From Pseudoruegeria aquimaris (GTDB lineage: Bacteria > Pseudomonadota > Alphaproteobacteria > Rhodobacterales > Rhodobacteraceae), in assembly GCF_900172235.1 (NCBI RefSeq), contig NZ_FWFQ01000015.1, positions 1-64,000 on the forward strand: 64,000 nucleotides of DNA. The letters are read 5' to 3'. Each line of letters starts with the position of its first letter. Within the stretch, counting starts at the first letter, position 1. A program made the position numbers and the translations under genes. Positions 27,527 to 39,844 of the stretch are shown here, one piece after another. The notes below the pieces were generated by a model. The model was given only the letters and a program-made list of their open reading frames with translations, was not told the origin of the DNA and ran no database searches.

Positions 27527-27538
27527 CTGTTTCCCCCC

Positions 27539-29079
<1,541 letters not shown>

Positions 29080-29080
<1 letters not shown>

Positions 29081-31269
29081 CAGTTCGCTCCTCCGCCGAT
29101 CGCCATCCAGCTCACGAGGATCACGATCCCGATGACCATGGCGAAGGCGTAGTGAAACAGGTAGCCCGACTGCGCCCGGCCCGCGAGCCGGGTGAAGAAG
29201 GGCACGATTCCCATCGCAAGCCCGTTGATCGCGCCGTCGATCGTGGCCCCGTCGCCCTTCTTCCAGAAGAAGCGCCCCAGCGCCTTGGCCGGGCGGACGA
29301 AGAGGAAATCATAGGCCTGATCGAAATACCACTTGTTGAGCAGGAACTTGTAGAGCGGCTCCTGCGCCGTGGCGAGCCGCTTGGGCAGTCTCGGGTTGAC
29401 GATGTAGAAGAGGTAGGCCAGCGCCAGCCCCAGCACCATGGCGATGAAGGGCGAGACCTTCACCCATTTCGGAGCGTGGTGGGCGTTGTCCATCACGTGG
29501 TTGTCCGGCGCCATGAAGATCGCCCCCACAGGGGCCTGGCCGTGGTGCAGGCCGGCCGCGGCTGCGTGATCGCCCTCGCCCTGCGCATCGCCGTGGTCGG
29601 CGGCGCCTTCCTTGGCGACGGCGTGAGCCTCGCCTTCGGCCTTGGCGTGATCGTCCCCATGCGCATCCTCGTGATCGCTCCCGTGGTCGTCGCCGTGCGC
29701 CGCGCCGTGGCCTTGGGAGGCCTCCGCGTGATGTTCGGGGATGCCGAAGAACCTGTTCACCTGCTCATGGGTGCCGAAGAAGCTGCCGAACCAGATCATC
29801 CCGGCGAAGATCGCACCGAGCGACAGCACGCCGAGCGGCACCAGCATCACCATCGGGCTTTCATGCGCGTGGTCATGGGTGTGCTTGTCGCCCCGCGGCT
29901 TGCCGAAGAAGGTCAGGAACATCAGGCGCCAGCTGTAGAAGCTCGTCATCGCCGCGGCGACCACCAACATCCAGAAGGCGTAGCTGCCGGCGGCGGACTC
30001 CGCCCCGAAGGCGCTTTCGATGATGGCGTCTTTGGACAGGAAGCCCGCGAAGCCGATGTGGGTGAGCGGGATGCCGACACCGGTGATGGCCAGCGTGCCG
30101 ATCATCATCGCCCAGTAGGTATAGGGGATCTTCGTGCGCAGGCCGCCGTAGTTGCGCATGTCCTGCTCGTGGTGCATCGCGTGGATCACCGAGCCCGCGC
30201 CCAGGAAGAGCATGGCCTTGAAGAAGGCGTGGGTGAAGAGGTGGAACATGGCGGCGGAGTAGACGCCCACGCCCGCGGCCACGAACATGTAGCCCAGCTG
30301 CGAACAGGTGGAATAGGCGATCACGCGCTTGATGTCGTTCTGCACGAGGCCCACGGTCGCCGCGAAGAAGGCGGTGGAGGCCCCGATGTAGATGATGAAG
30401 GTCTGCGCGCCGGGGGCGTATTCGAAGAGCGGCGACATGCGGCAGACGAGGAAGACGCCCGCCGTCACCATCGTCGCGGCGTGGATCAGCGCCGAGACGG
30501 GCGTCGGGCCTTCCATCGCGTCGGGAAGCCAGGTGTGCAGGAAGAGCTGCGCCGATTTGCCCATCGCCCCGATGAACAGCAGGAAGCCGATCAGGTTGGC
30601 CGCGTTCCAGTCGCGCCACAGGAAATGCAGGTTGGTCTCGGCGAGCGCCGGGCCGGCGGCGAAAACATCGTCGAAGTTGATGCTGTCCACGAGGAAGAAC
30701 AGCGCGAAGATGCCGAGCGCGAAGCCGAAATCGCCCACACGGTTCACCACGAAGGCCTTGATCGCGGCCGCGTTGGCCGAGGGCTTGCGGTAGTAGAAAC
30801 CGATCAGCAGGTAGGAGGCCACGCCCACGCCTTCCCAGCCGAAGAACATCTGCACGAGGTTGTCGGCCGTCACCAGCATCAGCATGGCGAAGGTGAAGAA
30901 CGAGAGATAGGCGAAGAAACGCGGCTTGTAGACCTCGCCTTCCTTCCACTGCGGATCGTGATCCATGTAGCCGAAGCTGTAGAGGTGCACGAGGCTCGAC
31001 ACCGTGGTGATCACGATCAGCATGATCGCGGTGAGGCGATCGAGCCGGATCGCCCAGGCGGTATCGAGGCTGCCGGACTGGATCCAGTCGAGGATGTGGA
31101 TCTGCGCAAGCGTGCCGTCGAACGTCAGGAATATGATCCAGCTGAAGAAGGCCGAAACGAACAGGAGCCCGGTGGCCACCCACTGGGCGGCGGTCTCGCC
31201 GATGATCTTCCAGCCGAAGCCGCAGAGGATGGCGCCGATCAGCGGGGCGAAGAGAACGATGTTTGCCAT
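29080..31269 (-). CDS. nuoL: NADH-quinone oxidoreductase subunit L with His-rich insert
   Basis: 729 residues, longer than the usual 610-660. About 15-16 membrane helices plus the lateral helix near the C-terminus. Pump segments include [40 protein letters not shown] near residue 237 and [20 protein letters not shown]. The extra length is a hydrophilic insert at about residues 511-575 containing 13 His, many Asp and Glu, in a loop after the last antiporter-core helix. Its role is unknown; metal binding is possible. Four bases separate it from the nuoK stop. Confidence 0.95.
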
Positions 31270-31273
31270 GCCC

Positions 31274-31579
31274 TTAGCCCTTCATCACGTTGACGTCTTC
31301 CACCGCGATCGTGCCGCGGTTCCGGAAGAAGCAGACGAGGATCGCGAGGCCGATGGCGGCCTCGGCGGCGGCGACGGTGAGCACGAAGAGCGTGAAGACC
31401 TGCCCCACCAGATCCCCGAGGAAGGCCGAGAAGGCCACGAGGTTGATGTTCACCGCCAGCAGCATCAACTCGATGCTCATCAGGATCACGATCACGTTCT
31501 TGCGGTTCAGGAATAGCCCGAAGATCCCGATCACGAACAGCGCCGCGGCAACTGCCAGGTAATGTTCCAGTCCGACCAT
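31274..31579 (-). CDS. nuoK: NADH-quinone oxidoreductase subunit K
   Basis: 101 residues, three helices. Conserved membrane Glu in [17 protein letters not shown] (near residue 36) and [13 protein letters not shown] (near 72), both part of the proton route. The ATG at 31579 gives MVGLEHYL, the family start; the frame continues upstream into sequence without the NuoK pattern. Confidence 0.95.
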   Translation of the reverse strand: MVGLEHYLAVAAALFVIGIFGLFLNRKNVIVILMSIELMLLAVNINLVAFSAFLGDLVGQVFTLFVLTVAAAEAAIGLAILVCFFRNRGTIAVEDVNVMKG

Positions 31580-31679
31580 GCGTCCCTCGCATCTCGTTGG
31601 CAGGTGGCCCTGCCGGTTCGTTTCTTGTCCGGAGCCGCGGCCCCGCATTCTCGCGCGCGCCGGAAAGCGGCGCGCCCCG
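31580..31679 (-). other. Intra-operon spacer with hairpin between nuoJ and nuoK
   Basis: The only sizeable gap inside the nuo operon, 100 bases. It holds an 8-base perfect stem, GCGCGCCG/CGGCGCGC at 31655-31662 and 31668-31675, with a 5-base loop, right after the nuoJ stop. There is no T-run, so it is more likely an mRNA processing or stabilising hairpin than a terminator. Confidence 0.5.
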
Positions 31680-32300
31680 TTATCCCTCGAGCCCCTGCCC
31701 CGGCTTCACGTCGATCACTTCCATCGCCTTGGCTGGATCGCGATACATCTGGGCCAGCACATCCTGACGCTTGATGTCGGTGCGGTGGCGCAGGGTCAGC
31801 ACGATGGCGCCGATCATGGCCACCAGCAGGATCAGGCCGGCGGCCTGAAAGAGGTAGACGTACTCGGTGTAGATCAGCCGCCCGAGCGCCTCGGTGTTGT
31901 GCGCTTCCGAAAGCGCCGGCGTCACGGCGGCGCGCATCCCCTCGGCCTGCTCGGAGAACTGCCAGACGCCGAAGGCCAGCCCCAGTTCCATCAGCAGCAC
32001 CACGCCGATCAACAGGGCCAGCGGCACGAACTTGGCCATCTCTCCGCGTAGTTCGGCGAAATCCACGTCCAGCATCATCACCACGAAGAGGAAGAGCACC
32101 GCCACCGCGCCCACGTAGACGATCACCAGCAGCATGGCGACGAATTCCGCGCCGAGGATCACGAAGAGCCCGGCGGCCGAGAGGAAGGTCAGGATCAGCC
32201 AGAGCACCGAATGCACCGGGTTGCGGCTCACGACCACGAAAAGCCCGGCCACCACGGCGGTGATGGCAAAGACGTAAAAGGCGAAATCGGCGACTGTCAT
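31680..32300 (-). CDS. nuoJ: NADH-quinone oxidoreductase subunit J
   Basis: 206 residues, five helices. Family segments are [32 protein letters not shown] and the helix-3 region [26 protein letters not shown], with the conserved Tyr-Val-Gly bulge. The ATG at 32300 overlaps the stop of the CMD-type gene by four bases. The following spacer to nuoK is the longest in the operon. Confidence 0.95.
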   Translation of the reverse strand: MTVADFAFYVFAITAVVAGLFVVVSRNPVHSVLWLILTFLSAAGLFVILGAEFVAMLLVIVYVGAVAVLFLFVVMMLDVDFAELRGEMAKFVPLALLIGVVLLMELGLAFGVWQFSEQAEGMRAAVTPALSEAHNTEALGRLIYTEYVYLFQAAGLILLVAMIGAIVLTLRHRTDIKRQDVLAQMYRDPAKAMEVIDVKPGQGLEG

Positions 32301-32728
32301 TGGCTTCCGTCCTCCGCGGGGGCGGCCTCGCCCCCGTCCGTGAATACGCTCTGGGCGATCTGCAGCGCCTTCGTCATCGCCGGGGTGCCCCCGAACATCG
32401 ACATCTGCAGGATCACCTCGGCGATCTCCCGCTCGCTTGCGCCGGCTTCCAGCGCGTGGCGGATCGTCAGTTTGAGTTGCGGCTCGGCCTGCGCCCCCAG
32501 CACCGTCATCGCGGCGATGTTCAGGAGCAGGCGCGTCTTGCTGTCGAGCCCTTCCGGGTTCAGCGTCTTGCCGAAGGCCATCTCCATGAAGCTCTGGGAG
32601 AGCGTGGGCATCAGATCCTCCAAGCCCGAAGCCTTGGCGTAATTGGCCATGGCCGGGTTGAAGGCCTTGGCCATTTCCTGGCTCTGCTCCATGAAAGCCT
32701 CGAAGATCTTGGCGAAATCGCTGGTCAT
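32297..32728 (-). CDS. Carboxymuconolactone decarboxylase (CMD)-fold protein in nuo operon
   Basis: 143 residues. The CMD/AhpD-like segment runs from about residue 60: [19 protein letters not shown], then [26 protein letters not shown]. There is no Cys at all, so it cannot be an AhpD-type peroxidase. Overlaps of four bases with nuoI upstream and nuoJ downstream make it part of the complex I translation chain. Not a complex I subunit that I know; its job there is unexplained. Confidence 0.83.
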   Translation of the reverse strand: MTSDFAKIFEAFMEQSQEMAKAFNPAMANYAKASGLEDLMPTLSQSFMEMAFGKTLNPEGLDSKTRLLLNIAAMTVLGAQAEPQLKLTIRHALEAGASEREIAEVILQMSMFGGTPAMTKALQIAQSVFTDGGEAAPAEDGSQ

Positions 32729-33219
32729 CGGTACGGCGCGTCCATTTCGAGGTTGCGGGCGATCTCGGCCTCCCAGCGCTCGCCGTTCTCAAGGAGCTTT
32801 TCCTTGGTGTAGAACAACTCTTCGCGGGTCTCGGTGGCGAACTCGAAGTTCGGCCCTTCCACGATGGCATCCACGGGGCAGGCTTCCTGGCAGAAGCCGC
32901 AGTAGATGCATTTCGTCATGTCGATGTCGTAGCGCGTGGTGCGGCGGGAGCCGTCGTCGCGGGGCTCCGCATCGATGGTGATCGCCTGCGCCGGGCAGAC
33001 GGCCTCGCAGAGCTTGCAGGCGATGCAGCGCTCTTCGCCGTTGGGATAGCGGCGCAGGGCGTGCTCGCCCCGGAAGCGCGGGCTGAGCGGCCCCTTTTCA
33101 TGGGGGTAGTTCAGCGTCGATTTCGGCGCGAAGAAATACTTCAGCCCCAGTTTCATGCCCTGCCAGAAATCCTGAAGCAGGAAATATTTCGCGGCGCGGT
33201 TGATGTCGATCTGCGTCAT
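32725..33219 (-). CDS. nuoI: NADH-quinone oxidoreductase subunit I
   Basis: 164 residues. Two 4Fe-4S motifs, [12 protein letters not shown] (about residue 65) and [12 protein letters not shown] (about 104), carry clusters N6a and N6b on the peripheral arm. The amphipathic N-terminus [19 protein letters not shown] anchors it to the membrane arm. ATG 33219 gives the usual [13 protein letters not shown] opening. Confidence 0.96.
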   Translation of the reverse strand: MTQIDINRAAKYFLLQDFWQGMKLGLKYFFAPKSTLNYPHEKGPLSPRFRGEHALRRYPNGEERCIACKLCEAVCPAQAITIDAEPRDDGSRRTTRYDIDMTKCIYCGFCQEACPVDAIVEGPNFEFATETREELFYTKEKLLENGERWEAEIARNLEMDAPYR

Positions 33220-33220
33220 G

Positions 33221-34258
33221 TCAGCCTCCCACGGTCCAGCGGGCATAGGCGCCCCAGAAAAGCCCGTACTGGGCGAAGAAGGCCACGATCACCACCCAGG
33301 CCAGCGAGAGCGGCAGAAAGACCTTCCAGCCGATCCGCATCAGCTGATCGTAGCGATAGCGCGGCGTGATCGCCTTCACCATGGCGAAGAGGAAGAAGAA
33401 GAAGGCCATCTTCGCCACCATCCACAGCGGCCCGTCCGGCAGGAAGGGCACCGGCGAGAGCCAGCCGCCGAAGAACAGCAGCGAGGTGAGCGCGCACATC
33501 AGGAAGATGGCGATGTATTCCCCGGCCATGAACAGAAGGAACGGCGTGGCGGAATATTCCACCTGGTAGCCCGCCACCAGCTCCGATTCCGCTTCCGGAA
33601 GATCGAAGGGCGGGCGGTTGGTTTCGGCGAGGGCCGAGATGAAGAACAGGAAGACCATCGGCAGATGCGGCAGCCAGTACCAGCTGAAGAAGCCATAGGC
33701 GCCGTCCTGCGCGCGCACGATATCGCCGAAGTTCATCGAGCCGGTGGAGATGATGACCCCGATGATGATGAGCCCGATGGACACCTCGTAGGAGATCATC
33801 TGCGCCGCGGAGCGCAGGGAGCCGAGGAAGGGGTATTTCGAGTTCGACGCCCAGCCGCCCATGATCACGCCGTAGACCTCCAGCGAGGAGACGGCGAAGA
33901 CGTAGAGGATCGCCACGTTGATGTCGGAGAGCACCCATGTGTCGTTGAAGGGGATCACCGCCCAGGCAATGATGGCCAGCACGAAGCTCGTCATCGGCGC
34001 GAGGAAGAAGACGGGCTTGTCCGCGCCGGCGGGCACGACGACTTCCTTCACCACGTATTTCAGCGCATCCGCCACCGATTGCAGCAGGCCGAAGGCGCCC
34101 ACCACGTTGGGGCCGCGGCGCATCTGCACCGCCGCCCAGATCTTGCGGTCTCCGTAGACGAGGAACAGCAGCGAGATCATCACGAAGCCGATCACCGCAA
34201 GGCATTGCGCCACGATGGTCAGGGCGATCCCCGGTCCGGTCGAAAAGAAGTCAGCCAT
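33221..34258 (-). CDS. nuoH: NADH-quinone oxidoreductase subunit H
   Basis: 345 residues, eight or nine helices; quinone-site subunit. Conserved stretches are [28 protein letters not shown] near residues 45-72, [14 protein letters not shown], and the loop [26 protein letters not shown] near 211-236, with Glu residues of the E-channel. One base separates it from nuoI. Confidence 0.96.
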   Translation of the reverse strand: MADFFSTGPGIALTIVAQCLAVIGFVMISLLFLVYGDRKIWAAVQMRRGPNVVGAFGLLQSVADALKYVVKEVVVPAGADKPVFFLAPMTSFVLAIIAWAVIPFNDTWVLSDINVAILYVFAVSSLEVYGVIMGGWASNSKYPFLGSLRSAAQMISYEVSIGLIIIGVIISTGSMNFGDIVRAQDGAYGFFSWYWLPHLPMVFLFFISALAETNRPPFDLPEAESELVAGYQVEYSATPFLLFMAGEYIAIFLMCALTSLLFFGGWLSPVPFLPDGPLWMVAKMAFFFFLFAMVKAITPRYRYDQLMRIGWKVFLPLSLAWVVIVAFFAQYGLFWGAYARWTVGG

Positions 34259-34264
34259 TGTCCC

Positions 34265-34663
34265 TCACACCGTCGGTATGCCGCTTGCGGCGCAGGATTC
34301 CACCTGGGCCCGGGCATCGATTGTCTTCAATCCTTCGGGCAGCGCCGGCGAGATCGTGTAAACGGCATCTCCGTACCAGATCCCTCTTTGCTCTGCCACA
34401 TTCGTGCGCACGTGGCGCGCGTATCCATAGCCGCGGATGACCGCGTATTGGGCCGCGGCGCAGCGCGCGTAGTCGAACACGTCCTCGTTGTCCCGCGCGC
34501 CCCGCATCTTCACGCGGAAACTCACCAGGTCGCCGTCCAGCAGCCGGGTTTCGATCCCCTCGTAGACGGGCTCGAACGGCAGCTCGTCCCGGCTCACCGG
34601 CTCCGGCTCCGCGCAGGCGGCCAGCAGCGGCAGCGCTGCGGTTATCGCGAACAAGCCCCGCAT
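34265..34663 (-). CDS. Small lipoprotein in nuo operon
   Basis: 132 residues. Signal peptide with lipobox LAAC (Cys about residue 17), then a short region with no domain I recognise; three further Cys occur (Cys70-type ARCAAAQ and near-C-terminal ESCAAS). It starts one base after nuoG and ends 6 bases before nuoH. Exported by Sec and lipidated if expressed. A role in assembling or stabilising complex I is conceivable from position only. Confidence 0.75.
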   Translation of the reverse strand: MRGLFAITAALPLLAACAEPEPVSRDELPFEPVYEGIETRLLDGDLVSFRVKMRGARDNEDVFDYARCAAAQYAVIRGYGYARHVRTNVAEQRGIWYGDAVYTISPALPEGLKTIDARAQVESCAASGIPTV

Positions 34664-34664
34664 T

Positions 34665-36686
34665 CTACTGCGCCGCCACCTTCGCGGCGCCGCGGTCCGC
34701 CGCCATCGCCGCCAGTTCGCCCATCAGCGCAGAGGCGCGGGCGATCGGGTTGGTCAGGTAGAAGCTCTTCACCGCGTTGGTGAAGGCGCCGCTGCCCAAG
34801 GGGCCGCCGTTGACGCGCGCGCCCTCGTTCTCGATCACCTCGTCGATCCGCGCCAGGTGCGGCACCGCCTCGATCAGCGCGTTGCGCAGCTGCGCGAGGC
34901 TGTCGTAGGGCAGTTGTGCCGCACACTCGGCGGAGAGTGCGCGCAGGATGGCCCAGTTTTCCTTGGCCTCACCCGGCGCGAAGCCGGCGCGCAGCGCCAG
35001 TTGCGGGCGGCCTTCGGTGTTGACGAACAGCCCGTTTTCCTCGGTGTAGGCGGCGCCCGGCAGGATCACGTCGGCGCGGTGCGCGCCGCGGTCGCCGTGG
35101 CTGCCCTGGTAGATCACGAATGCACCGGGGGCGATGTCGATCTCGTCGGCGCCGAGGTTGTAGATCACGTCGGCGCCCTGCACGGCGGCCATGCCGTCGG
35201 CATTCACCGCGCCCACGTCCATCGCGCCCACCCGCGCGGCGGCGGTGTGCAGGATCAGAAGGCCGCTTTCGGTGTTGGCGGCGATCTCCTGCGCGGCGGC
35301 CAGAACGGCGGCGCCGTCTTCGCCCTGAAGCGCGCCCTGCCCCACGATCACCAGCGAGGCCTTGCTCTTGATCTCGTCATCGCCGCCCATGGCGACGACC
35401 TTCTCAAGCGCCGCGCGATCGGTGCCGGCGTGATGGTAGTCATACGTCAGATCGACGGGCTGCCCGACGAGCGCCACTTCGGCGCCCCGCGCCCAGGCGC
35501 GGCGGATGCGGGCATTGAGCACCGGCGCCTCGTCGCGCGGGTTGGTGCCGATCAGCAGGATGCGTTCGGCCGTGTCGATGTCTTCGATGGCGGCGGTGCC
35601 GACGTAGCCCGCCCGGTTGCCCGCCGGCAGCTTGGCGCCGTCGGTGCGGCATTCCACGACCCCGCCCTTGGCCTCGATCAGCCCTTTCAGAGCAAACGCA
35701 GCCTCCACCGGGGCCAGATCGCCCACGAGGCCCACGAGCTTTTGCGCGCCGTTGATGGCCTCGGCGGCCCTGGCGAGCGCCTCGCCCCATGTGGCGGGCT
35801 TCAGCTTGCCGTCCACGCGCACGTAGGGCCTGTCGAGCCGCTGGCGGCGCAGACCGTCCCAGACGAAGCGCGTCTTGTCGGAGATCCACTCCTCGTTCAC
35901 GCCGTCATGGTTGCGCGGCAGGATGCGCTTCACTTCGCGGCCCTTGGTGTCCACGCGGATGTTGGAGCCGAGCGCGTCCATCACGTCGATGGTTTCGGTC
36001 TTGGTCAGCTCCCAGGGCCGCGCCGTGAAGGCATAGGGCTTGGAGGTGAGCGCGCCCACCGGGCAGAGATCGATGATGTTGCCCTGCAGGTTGCTGTCGA
36101 GCGTCTGGTTCAGGTAGCTCGTGATCTCGGCATCCTCGCCGCGGCCCGTCTGGCCCATCTGGGTGATGCCGGCCACCTCGGTGGTGAAGCGCACGCAGCG
36201 GGTGCAGGAGATGCAGCGCGTCATGTGGGTTTCGACGAGCGGGCCGAGGTTCAGATCCTCCACCGCGCGCTTGGGTTCGCGGAAGCGGGAGAAATCGACG
36301 CCGTAGGCCATGGCCTGATCCTGCAGATCGCATTCGCCGCCCTGGTCGCAGATCGGGCAGTCCAGCGGGTGGTTGATGAGCAGGAACTCCATCACCCCCT
36401 CGCGGGCCTTCTTCACCATCGGCGAATTGGTGCGCACCACAGGCGGCTGGCCTTCCGGCCCCGGGCGCAGATCGCGCACCTGCATGGCGCAGGAGGCCGC
36501 CGGCTTGGGCGGGCCGCCCACCACCTCCACGAGGCACATGCGGCAGTTGCCCGCGATGGAGAGCCGTTCGTGGTAGCAGAAACGGGGAATCTCGATCCCG
36601 ACCTCTTCACAGGCCTGGATCAGGGTCATCGCCGGATCGACCTCGATCTCACGATCGTCGATGATGATTTTGCGCAGATCGGTCAT
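34665..36686 (-). CDS. nuoG: NADH-quinone oxidoreductase subunit G
   Basis: 673 residues. Residues 1-80 are a 2Fe-2S domain ([15 protein letters not shown]). Then come [19 protein letters not shown] with the His-ligated N5 cluster, and [10 protein letters not shown] plus a later Cys for N4. The remainder is a molybdopterin-oxidoreductase-like domain without Mo-ligand function. N7 ligands of the E. coli type are not apparent. Starts within the stop of the DUF3291 gene. Confidence 0.95.
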   Translation of the reverse strand: MTDLRKIIIDDREIEVDPAMTLIQACEEVGIEIPRFCYHERLSIAGNCRMCLVEVVGGPPKPAASCAMQVRDLRPGPEGQPPVVRTNSPMVKKAREGVMEFLLINHPLDCPICDQGGECDLQDQAMAYGVDFSRFREPKRAVEDLNLGPLVETHMTRCISCTRCVRFTTEVAGITQMGQTGRGEDAEITSYLNQTLDSNLQGNIIDLCPVGALTSKPYAFTARPWELTKTETIDVMDALGSNIRVDTKGREVKRILPRNHDGVNEEWISDKTRFVWDGLRRQRLDRPYVRVDGKLKPATWGEALARAAEAINGAQKLVGLVGDLAPVEAAFALKGLIEAKGGVVECRTDGAKLPAGNRAGYVGTAAIEDIDTAERILLIGTNPRDEAPVLNARIRRAWARGAEVALVGQPVDLTYDYHHAGTDRAALEKVVAMGGDDEIKSKASLVIVGQGALQGEDGAAVLAAAQEIAANTESGLLILHTAAARVGAMDVGAVNADGMAAVQGADVIYNLGADEIDIAPGAFVIYQGSHGDRGAHRADVILPGAAYTEENGLFVNTEGRPQLALRAGFAPGEAKENWAILRALSAECAAQLPYDSLAQLRNALIEAVPHLARIDEVIENEGARVNGGPLGSGAFTNAVKSFYLTNPIARASALMGELAAMAADRGAAKVAAQ

Positions 36687-37168
36687 ACCGCCTCCGTCGT
36701 TGAGCCCCTGCGGCTCAGATACTTGAAATCATAGGCATTGTCGCTGGCGCCATTGGTCGCGAGCGCATCCAGCCGCGCCTTGCCCTCGGCCAGCGTGGGC
36801 CGGTGCCCGGCGGGGATCGGCCAGATCACGTAGGTCGGGCCTTCGCTCTCCTCGAACCACTCCGCGCGGCGGGCAAGGAACTGGCCGTGAACCGTCCGGT
36901 GGACGAAATGGACCAGATCCTGCGCCGTTTCCCAGACCGAAAGCGTCACCGCGATGCGGGGATCCTTCGCCATCACCTCGGCCGGGTCGTTCTCGGGCGC
37001 CGTCATGCCTGCGTCCGTCAAACGCCAGACGAAGCCCGCGGCGCGGTCCGCCACGCCGTTGACCCTGTCCAGCGCCTCGACGAAGGGCGCCACGACGGGA
37101 TCGTCCATCCCGGCGCGCAGGCGGCCCCAGTTCATCTGGGCCACGTGATATGCGGCAGGCCCGCTCAC
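36683..37168 (-). CDS. DUF3291 domain protein in nuo operon
   Basis: 161 residues. The DUF3291 pattern is clear: [59 protein letters not shown], and [22 protein letters not shown] place the start at GTG 37168, which overlaps the upstream stop as GTGA and gives the domain its normal N-terminus. DUF3291 resembles ABM/EthD-type ferredoxin folds that act on small aromatic molecules; function here unknown. It is coupled to nuoG by a 4-base overlap. Confidence 0.83.
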   Translation of the reverse strand: MSGPAAYHVAQMNWGRLRAGMDDPVVAPFVEALDRVNGVADRAAGFVWRLTDAGMTAPENDPAEVMAKDPRIAVTLSVWETAQDLVHFVHRTVHGQFLARRAEWFEESEGPTYVIWPIPAGHRPTLAEGKARLDALATNGASDNAYDFKYLSRRGSTTEAV

Positions 37169-37521
37169 CCGGTGCAGCTCCCGGCGAAGGTGATGGCGCC
37201 CTCGATGATCGAAAGCTGGCCCAGCGGCGTATCCGGGCCGACGCGCCAGTCGATGTCGGAGGAGCCGTAATACTTGATGCAATGGCGCACGGCCTCGTGG
37301 CGCGCGGCCTCCTTGGCCCCCTCGACCGAAGCCGCCGCCGGAGAGACCCGCACGGCGAACTCCCGCCGCGCCTTGCGCTCGGAGCTGAGCTTCGTCTTGA
37401 AGGCCACGCCGTCATAGGTCTGTTTCGGCGCGTTGCTGCAGGCCGACAACAGCGCGACCGCCGCCACCAGCGCAGCGCCGCAGATGGCCCCACGGCCCAG
37501 GTTCAGGAACACGCCCGCCAT
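37165..37521 (-). CDS. Putative lipoprotein in nuo operon
   Basis: 118 residues. Signal peptide with hydrophobic core ICGAALVAAVALL and lipobox LSAC, so lipidated near residue 28. The mature part (SNAPKQTYDGVAFKTKLSSERKARREF, then a segment with HCIKYYG) has no domain I know. ATG 37521 begins 4 bases after the nuoF stop; the frame opens a little further upstream inside nuoF. Coupled to DUF3291. Confidence 0.75.
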   Translation of the reverse strand: MAGVFLNLGRGAICGAALVAAVALLSACSNAPKQTYDGVAFKTKLSSERKARREFAVRVSPAAASVEGAKEAARHEAVRHCIKYYGSSDIDWRVGPDTPLGQLSIIEGAITFAGSCTG

Positions 37522-37525
37522 CGGC

Positions 37526-38821
37526 TCACTCCGCCGCAACGGCACTGAAGCGGCCGGTGCGCTTGTGCTTGATGCGGTCCTCGATCTCGTCGCGGAAATG
37601 GCGGATCAGACCCTGGATCGGCCAGGCCGCCGCATCGCCGAGGGCGCAGATCGTGTGGCCCTCCACCTGCTTGGTCACGTCGAGCAGCATGTCGATCTCT
37701 TCCGGTTCGGCATCACCGCGCACGAGGCGGTCCATCACGCGCATCATCCAGCCGGTGCCTTCGCGGCAGGGCGTGCACTGGCCGCAGCTTTCGTGCTTGT
37801 AGAACTTGCTCAGCCGCCAGATCGCCTTGATCACGTCGGTGGACTGATCCATCACGATCACCGCCGCCGTGCCGAGGCCCGAGCGCTGCTCGCGCAGCCA
37901 GTCGAAATCCATGATCGCGTCCGTCGCGATGTCCTTCGGCAGAAGCGGCACCGAGGAGCCGCCGGGGATCACCGCTTTCAGGTTGTCCCAGCCGCCGCGC
38001 ACGCCGCCGCAATGGCGATCGAGCAGCTCGCGCAGCGGGATCGACATCGCCTCTTCCACCACGCAGGGGTTGTTGACGTGGCCGGAGATGGCGAAGAGCT
38101 TGGTGCCGGCGTTGTTGGGGCGCCCGAAGGAGGCGAACCAATCGGCCCCGCGGCGCAGGATCGTGGGGATCACGGCGATGGATTCGACGTTGTTCACCGT
38201 GGTCGGGCAACCGTAGAGCCCCGCGCCCGCCGGGAACGGCGGTTTCATGCGCGGCATGCCCTTCTTGCCTTCGAGGCTTTCCAGCAGCGCGGTCTCCTCG
38301 CCGCAGATGTAGGCACCGGCGCCGTGGTGCAGATAGAGATCGAAATCCCAGCCCGAGCCGGCGGCGTTCTTGCCCAGAAGCCCGTCGTCGTAGGCTTCGT
38401 CGATGGCGCGCTGAAGGCACTCGCGCTCGCGGATGAATTCGCCGCGGATGTAGATGTAGCAGGCATGGGCCCCCATCGCGAAGGAGGCGATCAGCGCGCC
38501 TTCGATCAGCGTGTGCGGATCGTGGCGCATGATTTCGCGGTCCTTGCAGGTGCCGGGCTCGGATTCATCGGCGTTGATCACGAGGTAGGAGGGCCGGCCA
38601 TCGCTTTCCTTCGGCATGAAGGACCACTTCAGCCCGGTGGGGAAACCCGCCCCGCCGCGCCCGCGCAGGCCCGAGGCCTTGGCCTCCTCGATGATCCAGT
38701 CGCGGCCTTTCTTGATCAGATCCGCCGTGCCGTCCCAATGCCCGCGCTTCTTGGCGCCGGCCAGCGTGCGTTCGTGCATGCCGTAGATATTGGTGAAGAT
38801 CCGATCCTTGTCCGTCAGCAT
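37526..38821 (-). CDS. nuoF: NADH-quinone oxidoreductase subunit F
   Basis: 431 residues. FMN/NADH site with [14 protein letters not shown] near residue 54 and [22 protein letters not shown] near 168. 4Fe-4S cluster N3 is bound by [12 protein letters not shown] near 338 and a later Cys (TICALG). It oxidises NADH and passes electrons to the peripheral-arm clusters. 4 bases downstream of the DUF5337 gene. Confidence 0.97.
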   Translation of the reverse strand: MLTDKDRIFTNIYGMHERTLAGAKKRGHWDGTADLIKKGRDWIIEEAKASGLRGRGGAGFPTGLKWSFMPKESDGRPSYLVINADESEPGTCKDREIMRHDPHTLIEGALIASFAMGAHACYIYIRGEFIRERECLQRAIDEAYDDGLLGKNAAGSGWDFDLYLHHGAGAYICGEETALLESLEGKKGMPRMKPPFPAGAGLYGCPTTVNNVESIAVIPTILRRGADWFASFGRPNNAGTKLFAISGHVNNPCVVEEAMSIPLRELLDRHCGGVRGGWDNLKAVIPGGSSVPLLPKDIATDAIMDFDWLREQRSGLGTAAVIVMDQSTDVIKAIWRLSKFYKHESCGQCTPCREGTGWMMRVMDRLVRGDAEPEEIDMLLDVTKQVEGHTICALGDAAAWPIQGLIRHFRDEIEDRIKHKRTGRFSAVAAE

Positions 38822-38825
38822 CGTC

Positions 38826-39056
38826 TTATCCTTCGTTGTCCCGGCGCTTGCGCCAGATCTGATAGGTCACGACCAGCGCCCAGAAGAAGGCGGCCAGCGC
38901 GGCCAGGTCGAACAGGAACACGTAGCGCGCTTCGAGCCCCAGCCGCGGGCCGGCCCATTGGGCACCGAGCCACAGCAGCATCGTCGCCGCGATGACGATG
39001 CCCACGAGGCGCGACTGGCGCGCCAGCGCCTTGTCCTGTTCGCCCGGCTGGCTCAT
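38826..39056 (-). CDS. DUF5337-type small membrane protein in nuo operon
   Basis: 76 residues with two membrane helices (about residues 17-32 and 44-62) and a basic C-terminus [10 protein letters not shown]. The opening [16 protein letters not shown] resembles the DUF5337 family of Rhodobacterales; the family name is from memory. Overlaps the stop of the helix-hairpin-helix membrane gene by four bases. Function unknown; position suggests a role with complex I. Confidence 0.7.
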   Translation of the reverse strand: MSQPGEQDKALARQSRLVGIVIAATMLLWLGAQWAGPRLGLEARYVFLFDLAALAAFFWALVVTYQIWRKRRDNEG

Positions 39057-39844
39057 CCGGTGGTGCCCTTTCCTGTCAGTTCGCGGGCCTGTTCGACCCA
39101 CCGTTGCCGCGTGATGCGGCCCTTGCGTTTGAGGGCGAGCGCCTCCGTCAGCGCCTCCACCCCGGCGTCATCGAGCGATGCGAGCTGCTCCAGCCGCGTG
39201 ATGCCGGCGGCTTCCAGTCTCGAAACTAGCGCGGACGTGATGCCGTCGATCTTCAGAAGCTCGCTGCTGCCGTCGTCGCCGTCCGCCTGCGCGGGCGCTT
39301 CGGCGGCCGGCTTTTCGTAGCGCCAGCTGCCCTTTCGGGCGGCCAGTTCCTCTTCGCCGGACAGAAGCGTGCTGCCGCCGTTCGATGCAGGCGCTTGCGC
39401 GGCTTCCACTTTCGCGGATTCGACAGGCTCAGGCGCTCCCTGAACGGCGTCTTCCGGATCGGCGGCGACATCCCCGGCCACGTCCACCGCGGGCGCTTCG
39501 GCGGCCTCCTGAAGTGCGGGCTCGGGCACCTCCGGGGCGTCCGGCTCGATCTGGCTGCGCACGGCGTCCAGAACGGCGGCGTCCTCGGCCTCGGCCTGCG
39601 CCTCGGAGCGCGCGTCGGCCAAGGCGCTTTCGGCCGCTTCACCGGCCTCGCGCAGGGCATCGGCCGCAGCCGTTTCCCCGGCCGGGCCCGCGAAGAGGCG
39701 GCCCAGCACGAGGCCGGTCAGAAGGAAGACGACGAGCCCCGCGGCCACGCCCGCGACATCGCCCAGCAGCAGCCAGACCACGGCCCCGGCCACCAGCGCG
39801 ATGGCCCAGTATTTCAGCGGATTTCCCCGTGTTCTTTCCGTCAT
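39053..39844 (-). CDS. Membrane protein with C-terminal helix-hairpin-helix-like module
   Basis: 263 residues. Two N-terminal hydrophobic segments (about residues 12-27 and 30-48), then an acidic Ala/Glu/Pro-rich region (about 55-180), and a folded C-terminal module from about 195: LLKIDGITSALVSRLEAAGITRLEQLA and a tail KGRITRQRWVEQARELTG. The same module closes NuoE, two genes upstream. This suggests the two proteins share a partner or bind each other. Translationally coupled on both sides by ATGA overlaps. Confidence 0.78.
   Translation of the reverse strand: MTERTRGNPLKYWAIALVAGAVVWLLLGDVAGVAAGLVVFLLTGLVLGRLFAGPAGETAAADALREAGEAAESALADARSEAQAEAEDAAVLDAVRSQIEPDAPEVPEPALQEAAEAPAVDVAGDVAADPEDAVQGAPEPVESAKVEAAQAPASNGGSTLLSGEEELAARKGSWRYEKPAAEAPAQADGDDGSSELLKIDGITSALVSRLEAAGITRLEQLASLDDAGVEALTEALALKRKGRITRQRWVEQARELTGKGTTG

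Noticed and set aside
34857-36734. A 625-codon plus-strand frame opposite nuoG
   Set aside because: Same antisense effect; nuoG carries every expected cluster motif.
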